Of a stretch of 64,000 nt of DNA, positions 1 to 11,700 are shown one piece after another. The stretch comes from Chaetomium olivaceum (taxonomy: Eukaryota > Ascomycota > Sordariomycetes > Sordariales > Chaetomiaceae), in the NCBI GenBank assembly GCA_039881045.1, contig JAYWVB010000073.1:62001-126000 (forward strand), given 5' to 3'. How positions within the stretch are numbered: position 1 is the stretch's first letter; each line of letters opens with the position of its first letter. The translations under genes were made by a program, and so were the position numbers. The notes under the pieces were generated by a model. The model did no database searches and was not told the origin of the DNA. It worked only from the letters and a program-made list of their open reading frames with translations.

Positions 1-579
1 AGGATTCTGGCGTTTCGGGGGTCTTGCGGTCGGTCTCAATTTAGGTTCTTCGACCACTCTGGAATCCGAGTAGTCTTTTGTTTTTGTTGCTATTGCCCTG
101 TAATTTAGTGCTGTATCACAATTATCTCTAAGGTTTCTTTCTACTTTGTCTCGGTGGTCCTACACCGCCGGAATGATGTGTAAAGGTGGTGTTTCGCGCT
201 GGCTTGTCCCTGTTTGCATTCCGGATGCGGTCTTTGTCGAATGCGTTGACGGCAGCATGCTTTCCCACTCCGTCAAACCGGCTTTGTTTGTATAAGCTTC
301 CTCTTCCGATCCCAGCTCAGCTAGCTAGCTGTCTTTGTGGGTGCTGGGGTATTACACCACAGCAAACGTACAATCGCCTAGCCTCCTCTTCTTCCGCAAT
401 GCGACATCTTCAAGCCAGGGAGAACCCCCTGATACCAGCAGTCCATCTCTGTTACGGTAACAACAAACGCACATTCTCTTGACGTTGAGCTAGGGCAAGC
501 AAGGCACACCCCATCCAACCCAGCAAGCACATCCCCCCTTTGAATCCCAACCCAACCCATCACCAACCCCAAACCCACC
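1..579. other. Upstream region, no gene recognised
   Basis: No convincing coding region is seen. The last 70 bases are C/A-rich and lead directly into the ATG at 580, as expected for a fungal 5' leader. The promoter of the next gene probably lies here, but I see no clear TATA box. Confidence 0.5.
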
Positions 580-702
580 ATGGACGACACCCCCGCCAAC
601 ATGCACCTCCGCGGCGGCTCCTTCGCCGACACCTCCGGCTACGCTCCCAACTTCGCCCGCGGCACCCGTCCCCGACACAGCCGACGACACAACGCGGAAA
701 GC

Positions 703-738
<36 letters not shown>

Positions 739-2988
739 CAAACCCGCAGCCGCAGCCGCAACACCAACGGCACCGCTACCCCATCCCGAGCCAGATCCCA
801 AGCCAGATCCCGAACCAGAACCAAATCCAAATCCCGTATCAGAACCCAAACCCCAACCACAACCCCAACCACAACACCAGACCCCGCCTCCATCCCACCA
901 CCCAACGGTGCATATGAACCTGTGCCCAAGGATAGGCTGTATAACCGGCGGGTGCGGGTGCTGGGGATTGCCGAGAGCCTGTTGCGGCCTGCTGATGGTG
1001 GTGATGATGATGCAGATGGTACGGCGGGCCGGCAGCCCTGGGTGGAGAGAGTTGCTGGTGCTGTTGGGGGGGTCACTGCTGCTGTCGCGGGCGTTGTGGG
1101 TGATGGTGGTGTTGTGGGTGGTGCGGGTGTTGCGGGTGGTAGTGGTGGTGGTGGCGGTAATGGTGGTGGTGGTGGAGGGCGGGGTACGTGGGGAGGCACG
1201 CGGCGGCGGCGGCGTGATCTGGCTGAGTTGACGAGCGGGGCGTGGCGGCCGACGCGGACGCGGTTTGATGTGCGCTGGCCGCTGGGGGAGGGCAAGATGA
1301 TGGGGAGTGCGTGGTTTGAGATGGTGTATGCGCACCTGTTTGAGAGGACGAGGGAGTTTGCGGAGGGGTATTTTGGGTTTGGGAATATGCCTACTGCTGG
1401 GGGTGCTGCCCCTGGTTCGGGGCCTTGGGGCGGCTGGGAGGGGAAGGGAATGGTGTGGTTGGAAGCAGGGTTCTCGGAGCAGTTCCTTTGGTTTGTTGAG
1501 CAGGTGGCAATGCAGGATAATAACGCGGGTGGGTGGGATGTGTTGTTGACGAAGAAGACCCATCGCGAGTGTCTTGTTACGGGAGTCATCGGGAAGGTGT
1601 TGCAGATGGCGGTCTTCGATGACTTGTTGTTCGGAGCAGATAAGACGCAGAAGACTATGCTCGAGGCGCAGGATGAGTGTACCCTGCAGTTTGAAGGTGA
1701 GCGCTCCCATCGTTGGGTGCCCCTGAGACTCTGGTCTAGCTAACCCAACACAGGATACCATCGTACCGCCCTGCGGTCCCAGTGCATCCGCAACCTCCTA
1801 GTTGACGAGATCCTGACACCGGACTTCTGGCCCTGTGTCGACCAACTCACGCTCCAGATCACGACACTGATGTTGCCCCTGCTCGGCCTCATGGACAAGC
1901 ACTTCCCGGCCAGCCAAGCCAACTCGCTGCGCAGCTTCTACCAGGACTTACACGGCATTGTCGCCAGCGCCGGATACCTGTCCATCGGCATCCGCTGGTC
2001 GGCCAGTATCTTCCGCTTCGCTCTGCCCAACCCTGGCGAGGTATGGGATCTCGACCAAGAGCATGTCGATGATGCCATCTACAAGGCTTCGGAGGCTGCC
2101 AACATCCGCGCTGATGTGGCCGCCGAGAAAACATGGAAGGCGGAGCACCGCCGACAGTTAGACAGACAACGGGAGAGAGAAGCGCGAGCCGGCAACCCGT
2201 CTCTTTTGGATTACGGAAAGGCCCTGGTTGCCTCGGCGCGAGACCAACTCAACGCAGCCCGCAGGCGCATGGGGGGCCAAGACGACGGGGAGGACTCGAA
2301 CAACAGTACCAACGCCAACAATGTCTGGCATCGGCCATCTCGCATGGGCAAAGTCCAAATCGTACTCTGGCCCATGCTACAGCGCTTTGAGACGGTCGGC
2401 GAGATCGATCCAGAGGTCGGGGCCGCAGACGGGGAAAAGGTCACCACCATCCAGAAGTCCCAGGTGGTCTACTACTACGGCCAGGTCGACGAGGCAGGCG
2501 GGGACAGCGACTACTACCCAAGCTTGGGCGACTGGATCGGCGAGACGAGGCGAGAGCGCAGGCTGAGCTGGTTCGTCCAGATCCGTTGGGCTATTTACCC
2601 CGTTGCCGTATGGTTCCTGCTCGGCTACCTGGCGCAGTACAGCCCGATGGTTGCCGATATCCGGCAGATGGTCAGTCATGGAGCGGTCGAGGTATCCTCG
2701 TATGTCGCCCGGGAAGTGGCCCTTTTCGTGATGGAAGTGCTGGTCACACTCGTTGCGGTTATTATTGGTGGCGGTAAGCTTGTGATGTTCGTGCTCTATC
2801 TTGTTATAGACGCACTTACTACTCTATTGGGGCCGAGCCTGGGTTATGTTCGGGGTGTTTTCGGTGGCATTGTTGGGAACGGAGATGGCGGGTGGTGGTG
2901 GTACAGCCCCGAACTGGCTTACCCTGACCTGAGCTGGGGGTCAATGAAGGAGATGGCTCGGGTGTTTACCGAGCGGTTTACCTTGTAA
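580..2988 (+). CDS. Uncharacterised polyQ protein with C-terminal membrane segments
   Basis: Two exons, 580-1696 and 1754-2988, joined by a 57-nt GT-AG intron with a CTAAC branch site, give about 783 residues. The N-terminus is Arg/Ser-rich with a run of more than a dozen Gln near residue 45, then Arg/Thr repeats and a Gly/Val-rich linker. The region from about residue 215 on looks folded and Trp-rich. Near the C-terminus, after an RRERRLSW stretch, there are two or three hydrophobic segments of about 20 residues, which suggests a tail anchored in a membrane. I do not recognise a named family and infer no function. The start is the first ATG after a C/A-rich leader. The frame is open throughout both exons, unlike several genes further on. 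The polyQ length may vary between strains. Confidence 0.75.
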
Positions 2989-3788
2989 GTCAAAGTACAG
3001 AGTCTTCGTATTCTATGGACTTCGCTGACGGTTGGGCAGAAGACCACCGACAGTCTAGCTGTTGGTACACGATGGGCAGTACTGAACCGCTCTGAGATCA
3101 GTAACTACCCTCAATAGTTCCATAGTGAATTTATATTCTTTCTAAAGCACGGGAAAGTTGTTATCAACTATAATTCTCGGGATATGGGAAGTGAGAATCC
3201 GAAGAGAGTTTGAGGAGCGGGGAAGAGATAGAGAGAAAAAGAGAGAGGAAAAAAAAGGAGAGAAAAAAGAGACAATGCAAAAAGGAGAAAATGAAAAAAA
3301 GAGAAAATGAACAAAAGAGAAAATGAAAAGAAAAAGAAAAGGACGAGAAGAAAAAGAGGAGAGAGAGGGAAAGAGATAAAAACCAAAAAAGAGATAAAAA
3401 ATAAAGGGGGAAGGCGAGGGAAACAAAAGCAAGATCATAATGAGGGACGGTTAGGGTGGTGTTATGTTGTTTCATGATAAGTTGACTCACTTATGTATTG
3501 ATGGTTGTTCAAGTCGTCAAAGATACCGATAAAGCGCCAAGAAATCAATGTAACGCAACAAAGATGCAACCCCACATCAAATCCAAATCTCCGCCAAGCC
3601 AAAATTTTGTCAACCATCTCAAGTCGATTCGCGACCAAACCTCGACCCTCAAGGTTGTCCGTCCAACACATCCACCACCACACCATGCGATTCCCTCGTC
3701 GATAACCCGACCCTCCGCCCCATGACAGCCCCAATTCAAACAACAACACCCCAATAACCCAAAACAAAACAAAACAAAACAACCCACC
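2989..3788. other. Intergenic, with polypurine tract
   Basis: Holds the 3' end of the preceding gene, a purine-only tract (separate entry) and the leader of the next gene. The leader ends in five tandem AAAAC units just before the ATG at 3789. Ser/Phe-rich reading frames on the minus strand are only translations of the purine tract. Confidence 0.6.
3218..3420 (+). repeat. Polypurine (GA/AAG) low-complexity tract
   Basis: About 200 bases consist almost only of A and G on the plus strand (GAGAGAAAAA, AAAGGAGAAA-type units) with few pyrimidine interruptions. It lies between two same-strand genes. Such tracts can form triplexes or exclude nucleosomes; that role is inference. Confidence 0.7.
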
Positions 3789-4568
3789 ATGGACGCCGCC
3801 GCCCTCCTCAAATCCCAAGGATGGCGGGGCACCGGCTTCTCGCTGCACCCGACCAACGAGGCGATCGGGCTGGCCAAACCGCTGCTCATCTCGCGCAACA
3901 CGGACGGGCGCGGCATCGGCCAAAAGAAGCACTACACGAGCGACCAGTGGTGGCTGCACGCCTTCGACCAGAAGCTGAAGGGCTTGGACACCACCTCCAA
4001 GAAGGGCAGCGTCGTGCAGTCGGTCACGCAGGGCAAGCTGGATGTGATCGCGGCGAGCCAGCCCAACGGCAAATACACGGGCGCGAGCGGGCTGTATGCG
4101 TCGTTTGTGCGTGGCGGGTTGCTGGACGGGACGAAGGGGGATGAGGTGGCGGTGACTGGCGAGTCGACCGATGCGACGCCGGCGACCTCGTCGTCGGATG
4201 ATAGTGAAGGGGTCTCGAGGAGGAGGAGGCGGGGAGAGAAGCGGGATGAGTCCAAGCTGGAGAGGCGGGCGCGTCGTGCGGCGAGGAGGTTGCGCAAGGC
4301 GGATAAGGCGGCGAGAAAGGCTGCCGCGGATAAGGCTGCGCGGAAGGCGGTTGAGAAAGCGGCAAAGAAGGAGTTGAAGAGGGCGAGGAAGGCGGGCGAG
4401 ACAAAAGAGGAGAGCGCGCTAGGAGGGCGGAAAGGAGGGAACGAAAGGAGGCTAAGAGGAGGAGGCGGGAGGGAGCTACACAGAAGTCGGATCAGGGATG
4501 AACGGCGGGCTCGAACTATGGCTTTCGAGTATATTATTCCATTTGGGGCGGACCCCTGGGTGGCTTGA
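3789..4568 (+). CDS. TMA23: TMA23-like nucleolar ribosome-biogenesis protein
   Basis: Single-exon frame of 259 residues. The first 110 residues match the Tma23 pattern: a G-patch-like start (SQGWRGTGFSL), a conserved 'GRGIGQKKH' turn, 'WWLHAFDQKLKGLD', and a 'GLYASFVRGG' block. The rest is a very basic Lys/Arg/Ala helix typical of nucleolar proteins. In yeast, Tma23 is nucleolar and supports small-subunit rRNA processing. The last 45 residues in this frame become Gly-rich and lose the pattern. From about 4421 the frame offset by +2 keeps the Arg/Glu/Lys pattern (RRAERRERKEAKRRRR) and stops at 4499-4501. The true end may therefore be 4501, with one base missing near 4390-4421. Confidence 0.75.
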   Translation: MDAAALLKSQGWRGTGFSLHPTNEAIGLAKPLLISRNTDGRGIGQKKHYTSDQWWLHAFDQKLKGLDTTSKKGSVVQSVTQGKLDVIAASQPNGKYTGASGLYASFVRGGLLDGTKGDEVAVTGESTDATPATSSSDDSEGVSRRRRRGEKRDESKLERRARRAARRLRKADKAARKAAADKAARKAVEKAAKKELKRARKAGETKEESALGGRKGGNERRLRGGGGRELHRSRIRDERRARTMAFEYIIPFGADPWVA

Positions 4569-4755
4569 TTACCTAGGAGGCTACCTGCTGGGGACTCACG
4601 TTGCCAGAGCTGCCGAAGCAGCCCTGCCGAGTCCAGCACATACCACGCGCCTTGCGTGGGTGCTAGCGACTCGCGGCCGGCAACGAGTCTTGTGAGACGA
4701 CAGCGAGTGAGGGGCCGGGCGCTGTCTAATTGATGGCTGGGTGGCCAGGCTTGGC

Positions 4756-6027
4756 TCAAGGCTCTTTCGGAACCTTCCCCGGCTTGTTCGATAGCAACCA
4801 AGGCCGGCGGTCCCAGAAGTCGTCCTTAATAATGTCGAGATGTTGCACCACAATTGGTGCTTTTGCCCTCCGCTTCTTGTCGTTCTCGGTCTGCGTCTTT
4901 GATTGTTGAACCGGCTCCGCCAGACTATCCGCTTCCGCGATTGCGTTGTGTGTACCAGGTTCCACCAGCTCGTACTAATTACAGTACTTAGTTGCTTGCG
5001 TTCGTCAATCCACAATCGGAAAACCACTTACATCCCGAAACACAACGCTACCCTTTTTATACATCTCAGGTTCGTTGTTGTAATTGATGGCGAACCTTGA
5101 GAACATGATCTCGTTCTTATCTGCGGCAAAGGTGCCCTGAAATGTCGTACATCAGCCATTCAGCCCCGATGTCGATGGAAACCCAAGCTTACCTTCAATG
5201 TTTTCTCGGCCTCGGTGGGATCGATGCCGCCCAGCTGGATCAGAGCCCAGAAAGTCGTGTTGTAGAGATTGTTGATGTGACCTAGGTAGGTTAGGTCCCT
5301 GTCAGAACCATCTTCGCTACACTCAAGAAAGGCACTCACAGTCAACCTGCCTCCAACTCATGTAGTCTCGTAGGTTCTGCACGGTTGGGTAGCACACCGC
5401 ACGACCGTCGAAGCTTGGCAGTGGAGGGGATAAGGGGGTGTCTGGGAAGTGGATCGGCCAGAGGTGGACATAGTATGCGGTGAAGGTAGAGACGATGGTT
5501 GAGACCAGTTTACTGTAATAGTTAGCTATCATGGGAGCTGACGAGTGGTTCATCCCGGAGTTGGCTACCTGGAGCGGCGCTCGAAAAGGCTGCATGTTTT
5601 ATGAAAGACAAAGCTAAATAATCATATTAGCAGACGGCGATGAGAGGGACATTAGACCAGAGCATGCCTGAACTCATCGCTCACTCCATATGCGATGGTA
5701 ATGTCTGGGAGTTCGGCCATAACGGCCCTGGCGGCAGCATTCATGAGCTCAAGAGCCCGCTTGTCGTTTGGTTTCTCGAAGCCATATTTGGTTGAGAATC
5801 TTGAAGAGAATTAGACTTTATGTTATCCAATCAACGATGCATAACTGAATATAGAAATCATACTTTGTGAATCCGCGTCCGTCAATTCTGACCACGACCC
5901 ACGTGTTCGGGAGGAGGTTGTCCGGTTGTTCGAATTGCTTGACATACTCAAACCTTGAGTCCCAGGTATTAGTCGCGTAGTCAATTGGAATACAGGTAAT
6001 GGAGGTTCCGTACTTGGAGTTGGCCAT
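4756..6027 (-). CDS. THG1: tRNA-His guanylyltransferase
   Basis: Adds the essential G-1 to the 5' end of tRNA-His by 3'-5' polymerisation, allowing recognition by HisRS. Eight exons fit: 6014-6027, 5864-5953, 5668-5799, 5569-5613, 5340-5512, 5193-5281, 5032-5136 and 4756-4974, giving 288 residues, the usual length. The start reads MANSKFEYVK. Metal-binding Asp29 (RIDGRGF) and the Asp76-Glu77 pair (GVSDEFSF) match the catalytic carboxylates of the family, and the HINNLYNTTFWAL block follows. Introns are 54-64 nt. The third, 5614-5667, starts with GC rather than GT, and no GT site keeps the conserved protein. All exons stay in frame. The gene is divergent from SWD1 and convergent with TMA23. 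Confidence 0.93.
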
Positions 6028-6427
6028 TTTGAGATACCTCTAGTCTAACTAGGTAGGTAGGTACCTATCCTCTTGTTGTTTCTACGTACGTGACATGTAA
6101 CATCTGAGGTTATCGTTGTTGCGAGAAAACCGTACCGACTTGGAACCCCGCATGGCTCCTCGCTGGTGGGGGGGCAGACGGATATCTCTCCCGTCCTTGG
6201 CATCCCATCCGCAACGGCGGATCTGCCGCTGAAAATCCCCGGCATTGCAGGGCCAGGGTGGCGTGGTGAGGCACACCCGCACTCCCAGCTTCAGTGGGGC
6301 TCCCGCCTGCAGCCTTGCAGCAGCTCCAATTCTTCCTGCATCCCACACACAGCCTCGTCTCAACAACAATCGCCCGCTTGGCTTTGGCTTACAGGCAACC
6401 TGGAATTCCCCAACGTTCTACGCGGTA
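6028..6427. promoter_or_regulatory. Divergent promoter region of THG1 and SWD1
   Basis: 400 bases separate the two start codons, so both promoters and leaders must share this space. There is a short CTAGGTAGGTAGGTACCTA repeat next to the THG1 start. No clear TATA box is seen for either gene. Confidence 0.5.
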
Positions 6428-7899
6428 ATGAATCTCTTACTCTCCGACGACTATCTCCTGCAAGACTACCCCGAGAACATTACCAACACCATCCGATCAG
6501 GCCACTCGACATGTGTGCGATTCAACCGCAAGGGCGACTTTCTCGCCTCCGGACGCGTTGATGGCACCGTCGTCATTTGGGACTTGGAGACTATGGGGGT
6601 TGCACGTAAGCTCAGGGGCCATTCTAAGAACATCACCTCACTGAGTTGGTCACGATGCGGCCGCTACCTGCTCTCGGCGTGTCAAGGCTGGAAGGCTATT
6701 GTCTGGGACTTGCAGGACGGGAAACGCCACCGTGAGGTGCGCTTCCGTGCTCCCGTCTATGGCGCCGAGCTACACCCTTGGAATCAGTCGGTGTCCCTCA
6801 ACATTGCTCTTTTACGAAGCGCACAGGCTCACTGACCCGCGGTAGCCACCAATTCGTCGCTGCCCTTTTCGAGGACCAGCCAATGCTCGTCGATATCACG
6901 GATCCCGCTGACGTGCGGCACGTCCTACCCTCCGTCGCGAAGAGACCAAATACAGAAACCGATGCCGCTGTGAGGGAGAAACATGCCAAGGAGGATGCGA
7001 AACACATGACGACGGCCATCGTGTACACTGCTGCGGGAGACCACCTCTTGGCTGGCACAACGAAGGGGCGCCTCAACATCATCGATGCGAAGACGCGCGA
7101 AATAATCTACTCGGAAAAGATAGCGAGTGGCATCATCACAACGCTACGGCTTACGGAATCGGGCAAGGAGCTCCTCGTGAATGCCCAGGACAGGATAATA
7201 CGAACCTTTATCGTGCCGAACCTCTCTACGGCGGACCTCGATCTGGACACGATACAAATACCCCTTGAGCACAAGTTTCAAGACGTCGTCAACAGGTTAT
7301 CATGGAACCATGTAGCCTTCAGTGCCACGGGCGAGTACGTTGCGGCATCCACGTATAACAACCATGAGCTCTACATCTGGGAACGTGGGCATGGCAGCTT
7401 GGTGCGCATGTTGGAGGGGCCGAAGGAGGAGCAGGGGGTCATTGAATGGCACCCGCACCGTGCGTTGCTCGCGGCATGCGGCCTGGAGACTGGTAGAATC
7501 AATATCTGGTCCGTCACGAGCCCACAGCGGTGGTCAGCCCTCGCCCCCGACTTCGTCGAGGTCGAGGAGAACGTTGAGTATGTGGAAAAGGAGGACGAGT
7601 TCGACATCCACCCGCAAGAGGAGATTCAAAAACGGCGACTCGATCAAGAAGACGAGGATGTTGATGTCTTAACCGTGGAGAACAGTGCCGGGGTGGAAGA
7701 TGATGTCGGCGCGTTTCGGATGCCGATACTTTTCAATCTGGGGGAATCGGACAGCGAGGAAGAATTCGTAAACGTGTCACTGGGGACATTACGGAGGAAG
7801 AGTCCGGGAGACCAGGATGAAGGGGAAATGACAGGCGAGGAAAAGGGTACGGGAAAGAAAACAAGTGGAGCTGGACGAGGCCGAGGCAGGAGGAAGTAG
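6428..7899 (+). CDS. SWD1: COMPASS subunit Swd1 (RbBP5 family), WD40 protein
   Basis: Core subunit of the Set1/COMPASS H3K4 methyltransferase. Exons 6428-6786 and 6846-7899 give 470 residues. The start MNLLL followed by the YPENITNTI block matches the conserved Swd1/RbBP5 N-terminus; an in-frame ATG at 6245 lies upstream but precedes the conserved start. WD40 repeats are visible (SGHSTCVRFNRKGDFLASG, VIWDLET, LSWSRCGRYLLSA, IVWDL, LYIWERGHG, INIWSV). After the propeller come an acidic region (EVEENVEYVEKEDEFDIHP) and a basic Gly/Arg tail. The only splice that restores the conserved 'WNHHQF' joins 6786 to 6846 and uses a weak donor, GTCGGT; the branch site CTGAC is good. Confidence 0.9.
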
Positions 7900-8748
7900 T
7901 CTGTAGTTATTCGTACGAAGTAATGCGAACGGGTGCACGAACAGGTGCCTTGGCAGTTTCAGGTTTCTCAGCGACCTACTGTGTACTGTCTAAATGTGTC
8001 AATGTGTAAATGTGATACCAATCTGTCACAAACACACGTGAACAATAGTGTGAATACAGCCCGGGCTATAAACACAATGTAAGATAAGGCTGCAGAAGGG
8101 GGTCAATCGGCCACACAGAGATTCACACCCCTGTCCGTTTGCAGCTCGAAAGCGGGCCAACTGCTTTGTGTGGAAAGGTGGGTCCCGTTCCAAAGTGGAT
8201 TAGCCCAGTCAGCCGCCTTCGCCTCTCTCCCGTAGCCATGCTTTGTCAAGTCGAACTTTTTCGAGGGTGCCGTCGTCCTCATCCTTCCCCCGAAACATCA
8301 TTCAACGACCTCACGTCGCCATCGCAAATCGCGTCAAGAACCCCCGAATTTCTGTCGCCCATCTTCACGCGACAGGATATTGAACGTGCGACTGCGATCA
8401 TCGAGTCGATCGATTGTTTTTCGACCCGCAGCGAAACTGGAACCGACGAGCTTCTGACGGCGCTACTTCCGGCCGCTGGCCTGGAAAGCGTGGAGAGGAG
8501 GTCCGAAATAGCACTGCGAAAAAGCCATCGCGCCGGCTTTCTCGCCATTCATTTTTCTGTTCCACCGTACAACTAGTTTTCTTTTCTTTCGCGCCCATTT
8601 GACCTTCTTTCGCCAGGTCCAGTACGCGTCTCCATATCGCGACACTCGCTTCACCGCGTTTTAGTAATTCATCAACCACCGTTCGCCCCGCGAATTTTCC
8701 ATCTCGATATTTCGTTAATTCGTACTTCGGAATCTTCTCGACTTCAAA
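7900..8748. promoter_or_regulatory. SWD1 3' end and RPB1 promoter/leader
   Basis: No gene is recognised. A TATAAA lies at 8068-8073, about 680 bases before the RPB1 ATG, too far for certain assignment. The last 200 bases are T/C-rich with TTCG-type motifs, as in fungal leaders of strongly expressed genes. Confidence 0.45.
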
Positions 8749-11700
8749 ATGGCGAACCTTATCTTCGCGCACTCGAGTGCGCCGATCCGGACGATCAGGG
8801 AGATCCAGTTCGGTCTCCTGTCTCCCGAGGAAATCAAGGGCATGAGTGTTTGCCATATCGTCTATCCCGAGACTATGGACGAGAGTAGGACGAAGCCTCG
8901 CGATGGTGGTCTCAACGATCCCCTTCTCGGCTCGGTCGACCGCCAGTTTAAGTGCAAGACCTGCACGGAAAACATGACGGAGTGCCCCGGTCATTTCGGC
9001 CACATCGAACTATCCAGACCCGTTTTTCATCCCGGTTTCATCAGGCGCGTCAAAAAGTTGCTCGAGATGGTCTGCCACAACTGTAGCAAAGTGTTGGCCG
9101 ATCGTGTTAGTGCACCTTACCTGACCGAGTGACAAGTTGTATGGCTGATGCTGACTCTTCACCAGGAGGACACTCAGTATGCTGCTGCCATGCGGATCCG
9201 AGACCCCAAGGTGCGATTCAAGCGGGTTTGGGATATTTGCAAGAGTAAGAAGCGCTGCGAGAACGAACCGCGCACAAAGGGGAAGGATGGCGAGTTCAAC
9301 CCCGGCGGCGAGGACCAACCCGCAGAGAGTAGCCACGGGGGGTGCGGCAACACACAACCAGTCATCCGCCAGCAGGCTCTCACGCTCTGGGGCAGCGTCG
9401 AGACCAAGGACGAGGATGGCGTCAAGACCAAGGAGAAGAAGGTCATCACCCCAGAGATGGCCCTCAACATCTTCCGCCGCATGTCGGACGACGAGATGAT
9501 TGACATTGGCCTCAATATCTCCCAGGCTCGGCCTGAGTGGATGATCATCACGGTTCTTCCTGTTCCTCCTCCTCCGGTGCGCCCTAGTATTTCGATGGAC
9601 GGAACTGGGACAGGATTGCGGAATGAGGACGATTTGACCTACAAGCTCGGCGATATCATTCGCGCCAACGGCAATGTTCGCCAGGCCATTGCCGAAGGTT
9701 CTCCCCAGCATATCATTACCGACTTCGAGAACCTTCTCCAGTACCACGTCGCCACGTACATGGACAATGATATTGCTGGGCAGCCGCAGGCCCTGCAGAA
9801 GAGTGGGCGTCCTGTCAAGGCCATCCGCGCCCGTTTGAAGGGAAAGGAGGGCCGTCTCCGAGGCAATTTGATGGGAAAGCGTGTCGACTTTTCGGCTCGT
9901 ACCGTCATCACGGGTGACGCGAACATTTCACTGGACGAGGTCGGTGTGCCGCGCAGTATCGCCAGGACGCTGACCTACCCGAAACCGTAACACCTTACAA
10001 CATCGCCAAGCTTACCAAGTACGTTCAAAACGGGCCGAATGAGCACCCGGGAGCCAGGTTTGTCGTCCGCTCTGACGGCACTCGCATTGATCTCCGCCAC
10101 TCTCGGCGGGCGACCGGTATTCAACTCGAGTACGGCTGGAAGGTAGAACGCCACCTTCTGGATGGAGACTTCATCATCTTCAACCGTCAGCCATCTCTGC
10201 ACAAGGAATCCATGATGGGTCACAGGGTTCGCGTCATGCCTTACTCCACCTTCCGACTCAACTTGTCCGTCACATCTCCTTACAACGCCGATTTCGACGG
10301 TGACGAGATGAACTTGCATGTTCCCCAGACTGAGGAGACACGTGCTGAAGTCAAGGAACTTTGCATGGTTCCTCTGAACATCGTCTCGCCCCAGAGAAAC
10401 GGCCCGCTCATGGGTATCGTCCAGGACACCCTGGCTGGTGTGTATAAGCTCTGCCGCCGCGACGTCTTCCTCACCAAGGAAGAGGTGATGAACCTCATGC
10501 TCTGGGTCCCTGAGTGGGATGGCGTTATCCCTCTTCCCGCGATCTTCAAGCCTCGCCCCGGTGGACTGGCAAGCAGATCATCAGCATGGTCATTCCCAGC
10601 ATCATCAACATCCACATGCCTGCCGATGGGGCGGATAAGGATCACCCATCCAAGGATGAGGGCCTTCTCATCCAGCAAGGAGAGCTGATGTTTGGCTTGC
10701 TGATGAAAAAGAGCGTTGGTGCCGCTGGTGGTGGTATCATTCATCTGTGCTACAACGAGCTCGGTCCGCACGGTGCTATGGACTTCCTCAACGGTTGCCA
10801 ACGGGTGGTCAACTATTGGCTCTTGCACAACGGTCACAGTATCGGCATCGGTGATACGATCCCCGACACCACGACCATCGAGCTGATCCAGAAGCACATC
10901 AACGATGAGAAGGCAGAAGTTGCCCGCCTGACCCTAGCTGCCACCAACAACGAGCTTGAGGCCCTCCCAGGCATGAATATTCGTGAGACCTTTGAGAACA
11001 AGGTCTCGACAGCCCTAAACAAGGCCCGTGACAAGGCCGGTACATCCACCGAAAAGAGTCTCAAGGACCTCAACAATGCCGTCACCATGGCCCGGTCTGG
11101 TTCCAAGGGTTCCGCCATCAACATCTCGCAAATGACAGCCTTGGTCGGGCAGCAGATTGTCGAAGGAAAGCGTATTCCGTTCGGGTTCAAGTACCGAACT
11201 CTGCCTCATTTCACCAAGGATGACTACTCTCCCGAGGCCCGAGGCTTCGTCGAAAACTCATATCTCCGTGGCTTGACACCCTCAGAGTTCTTCTTCCACG
11301 CCATGGCCGGTCGCGAAGGTTTGATCGATACCGCTGTCAAGACAGCCGAGACGGGTTACATCCAGCGTCGTCTTGTCAAGGCGCTCGAGGACGCAGAAGC
11401 GCGCTACGACGGCACCGTGCGGAACTCGCTCGGCGACATCATCCAGTTTGTCTACGGTGAAGACGGTCTGGACGGTATTGCTATCGAGAAGCAGCGGGTC
11501 GATCACATGAACATGTCGAACCACAATTTCGACAAGCGTTTCCGTCTCGACGTCATGGACGAAGCGACCTCGGCCGCTGCCCTCGAGTCTCTGGAGTACG
11601 GGAGGGAGATGATCAGCGACCCGGCTGTACAGGAGCTTTTGGACCAGGAGTACGAGCAGCTGGCGGCTGATCGCGAGTTGGTCCGGCGTATCAACCACCG

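Noticed and set aside
490..1761. 423-codon minus-strand frame opposite the first gene
   Set aside because: It mirrors the polyQ and Gly-rich codons of the plus-strand gene, has Thr/Pro and Leu runs and no conserved motif.
3142..3490. Ser/Phe-rich minus-strand frames
   Set aside because: They are translations of the polypurine tract and have no coding features.
8139..8576. 145-codon frame upstream of RPB1
   Set aside because: No motif, opposite-strand frames equally long, and it fills the expected promoter/leader.
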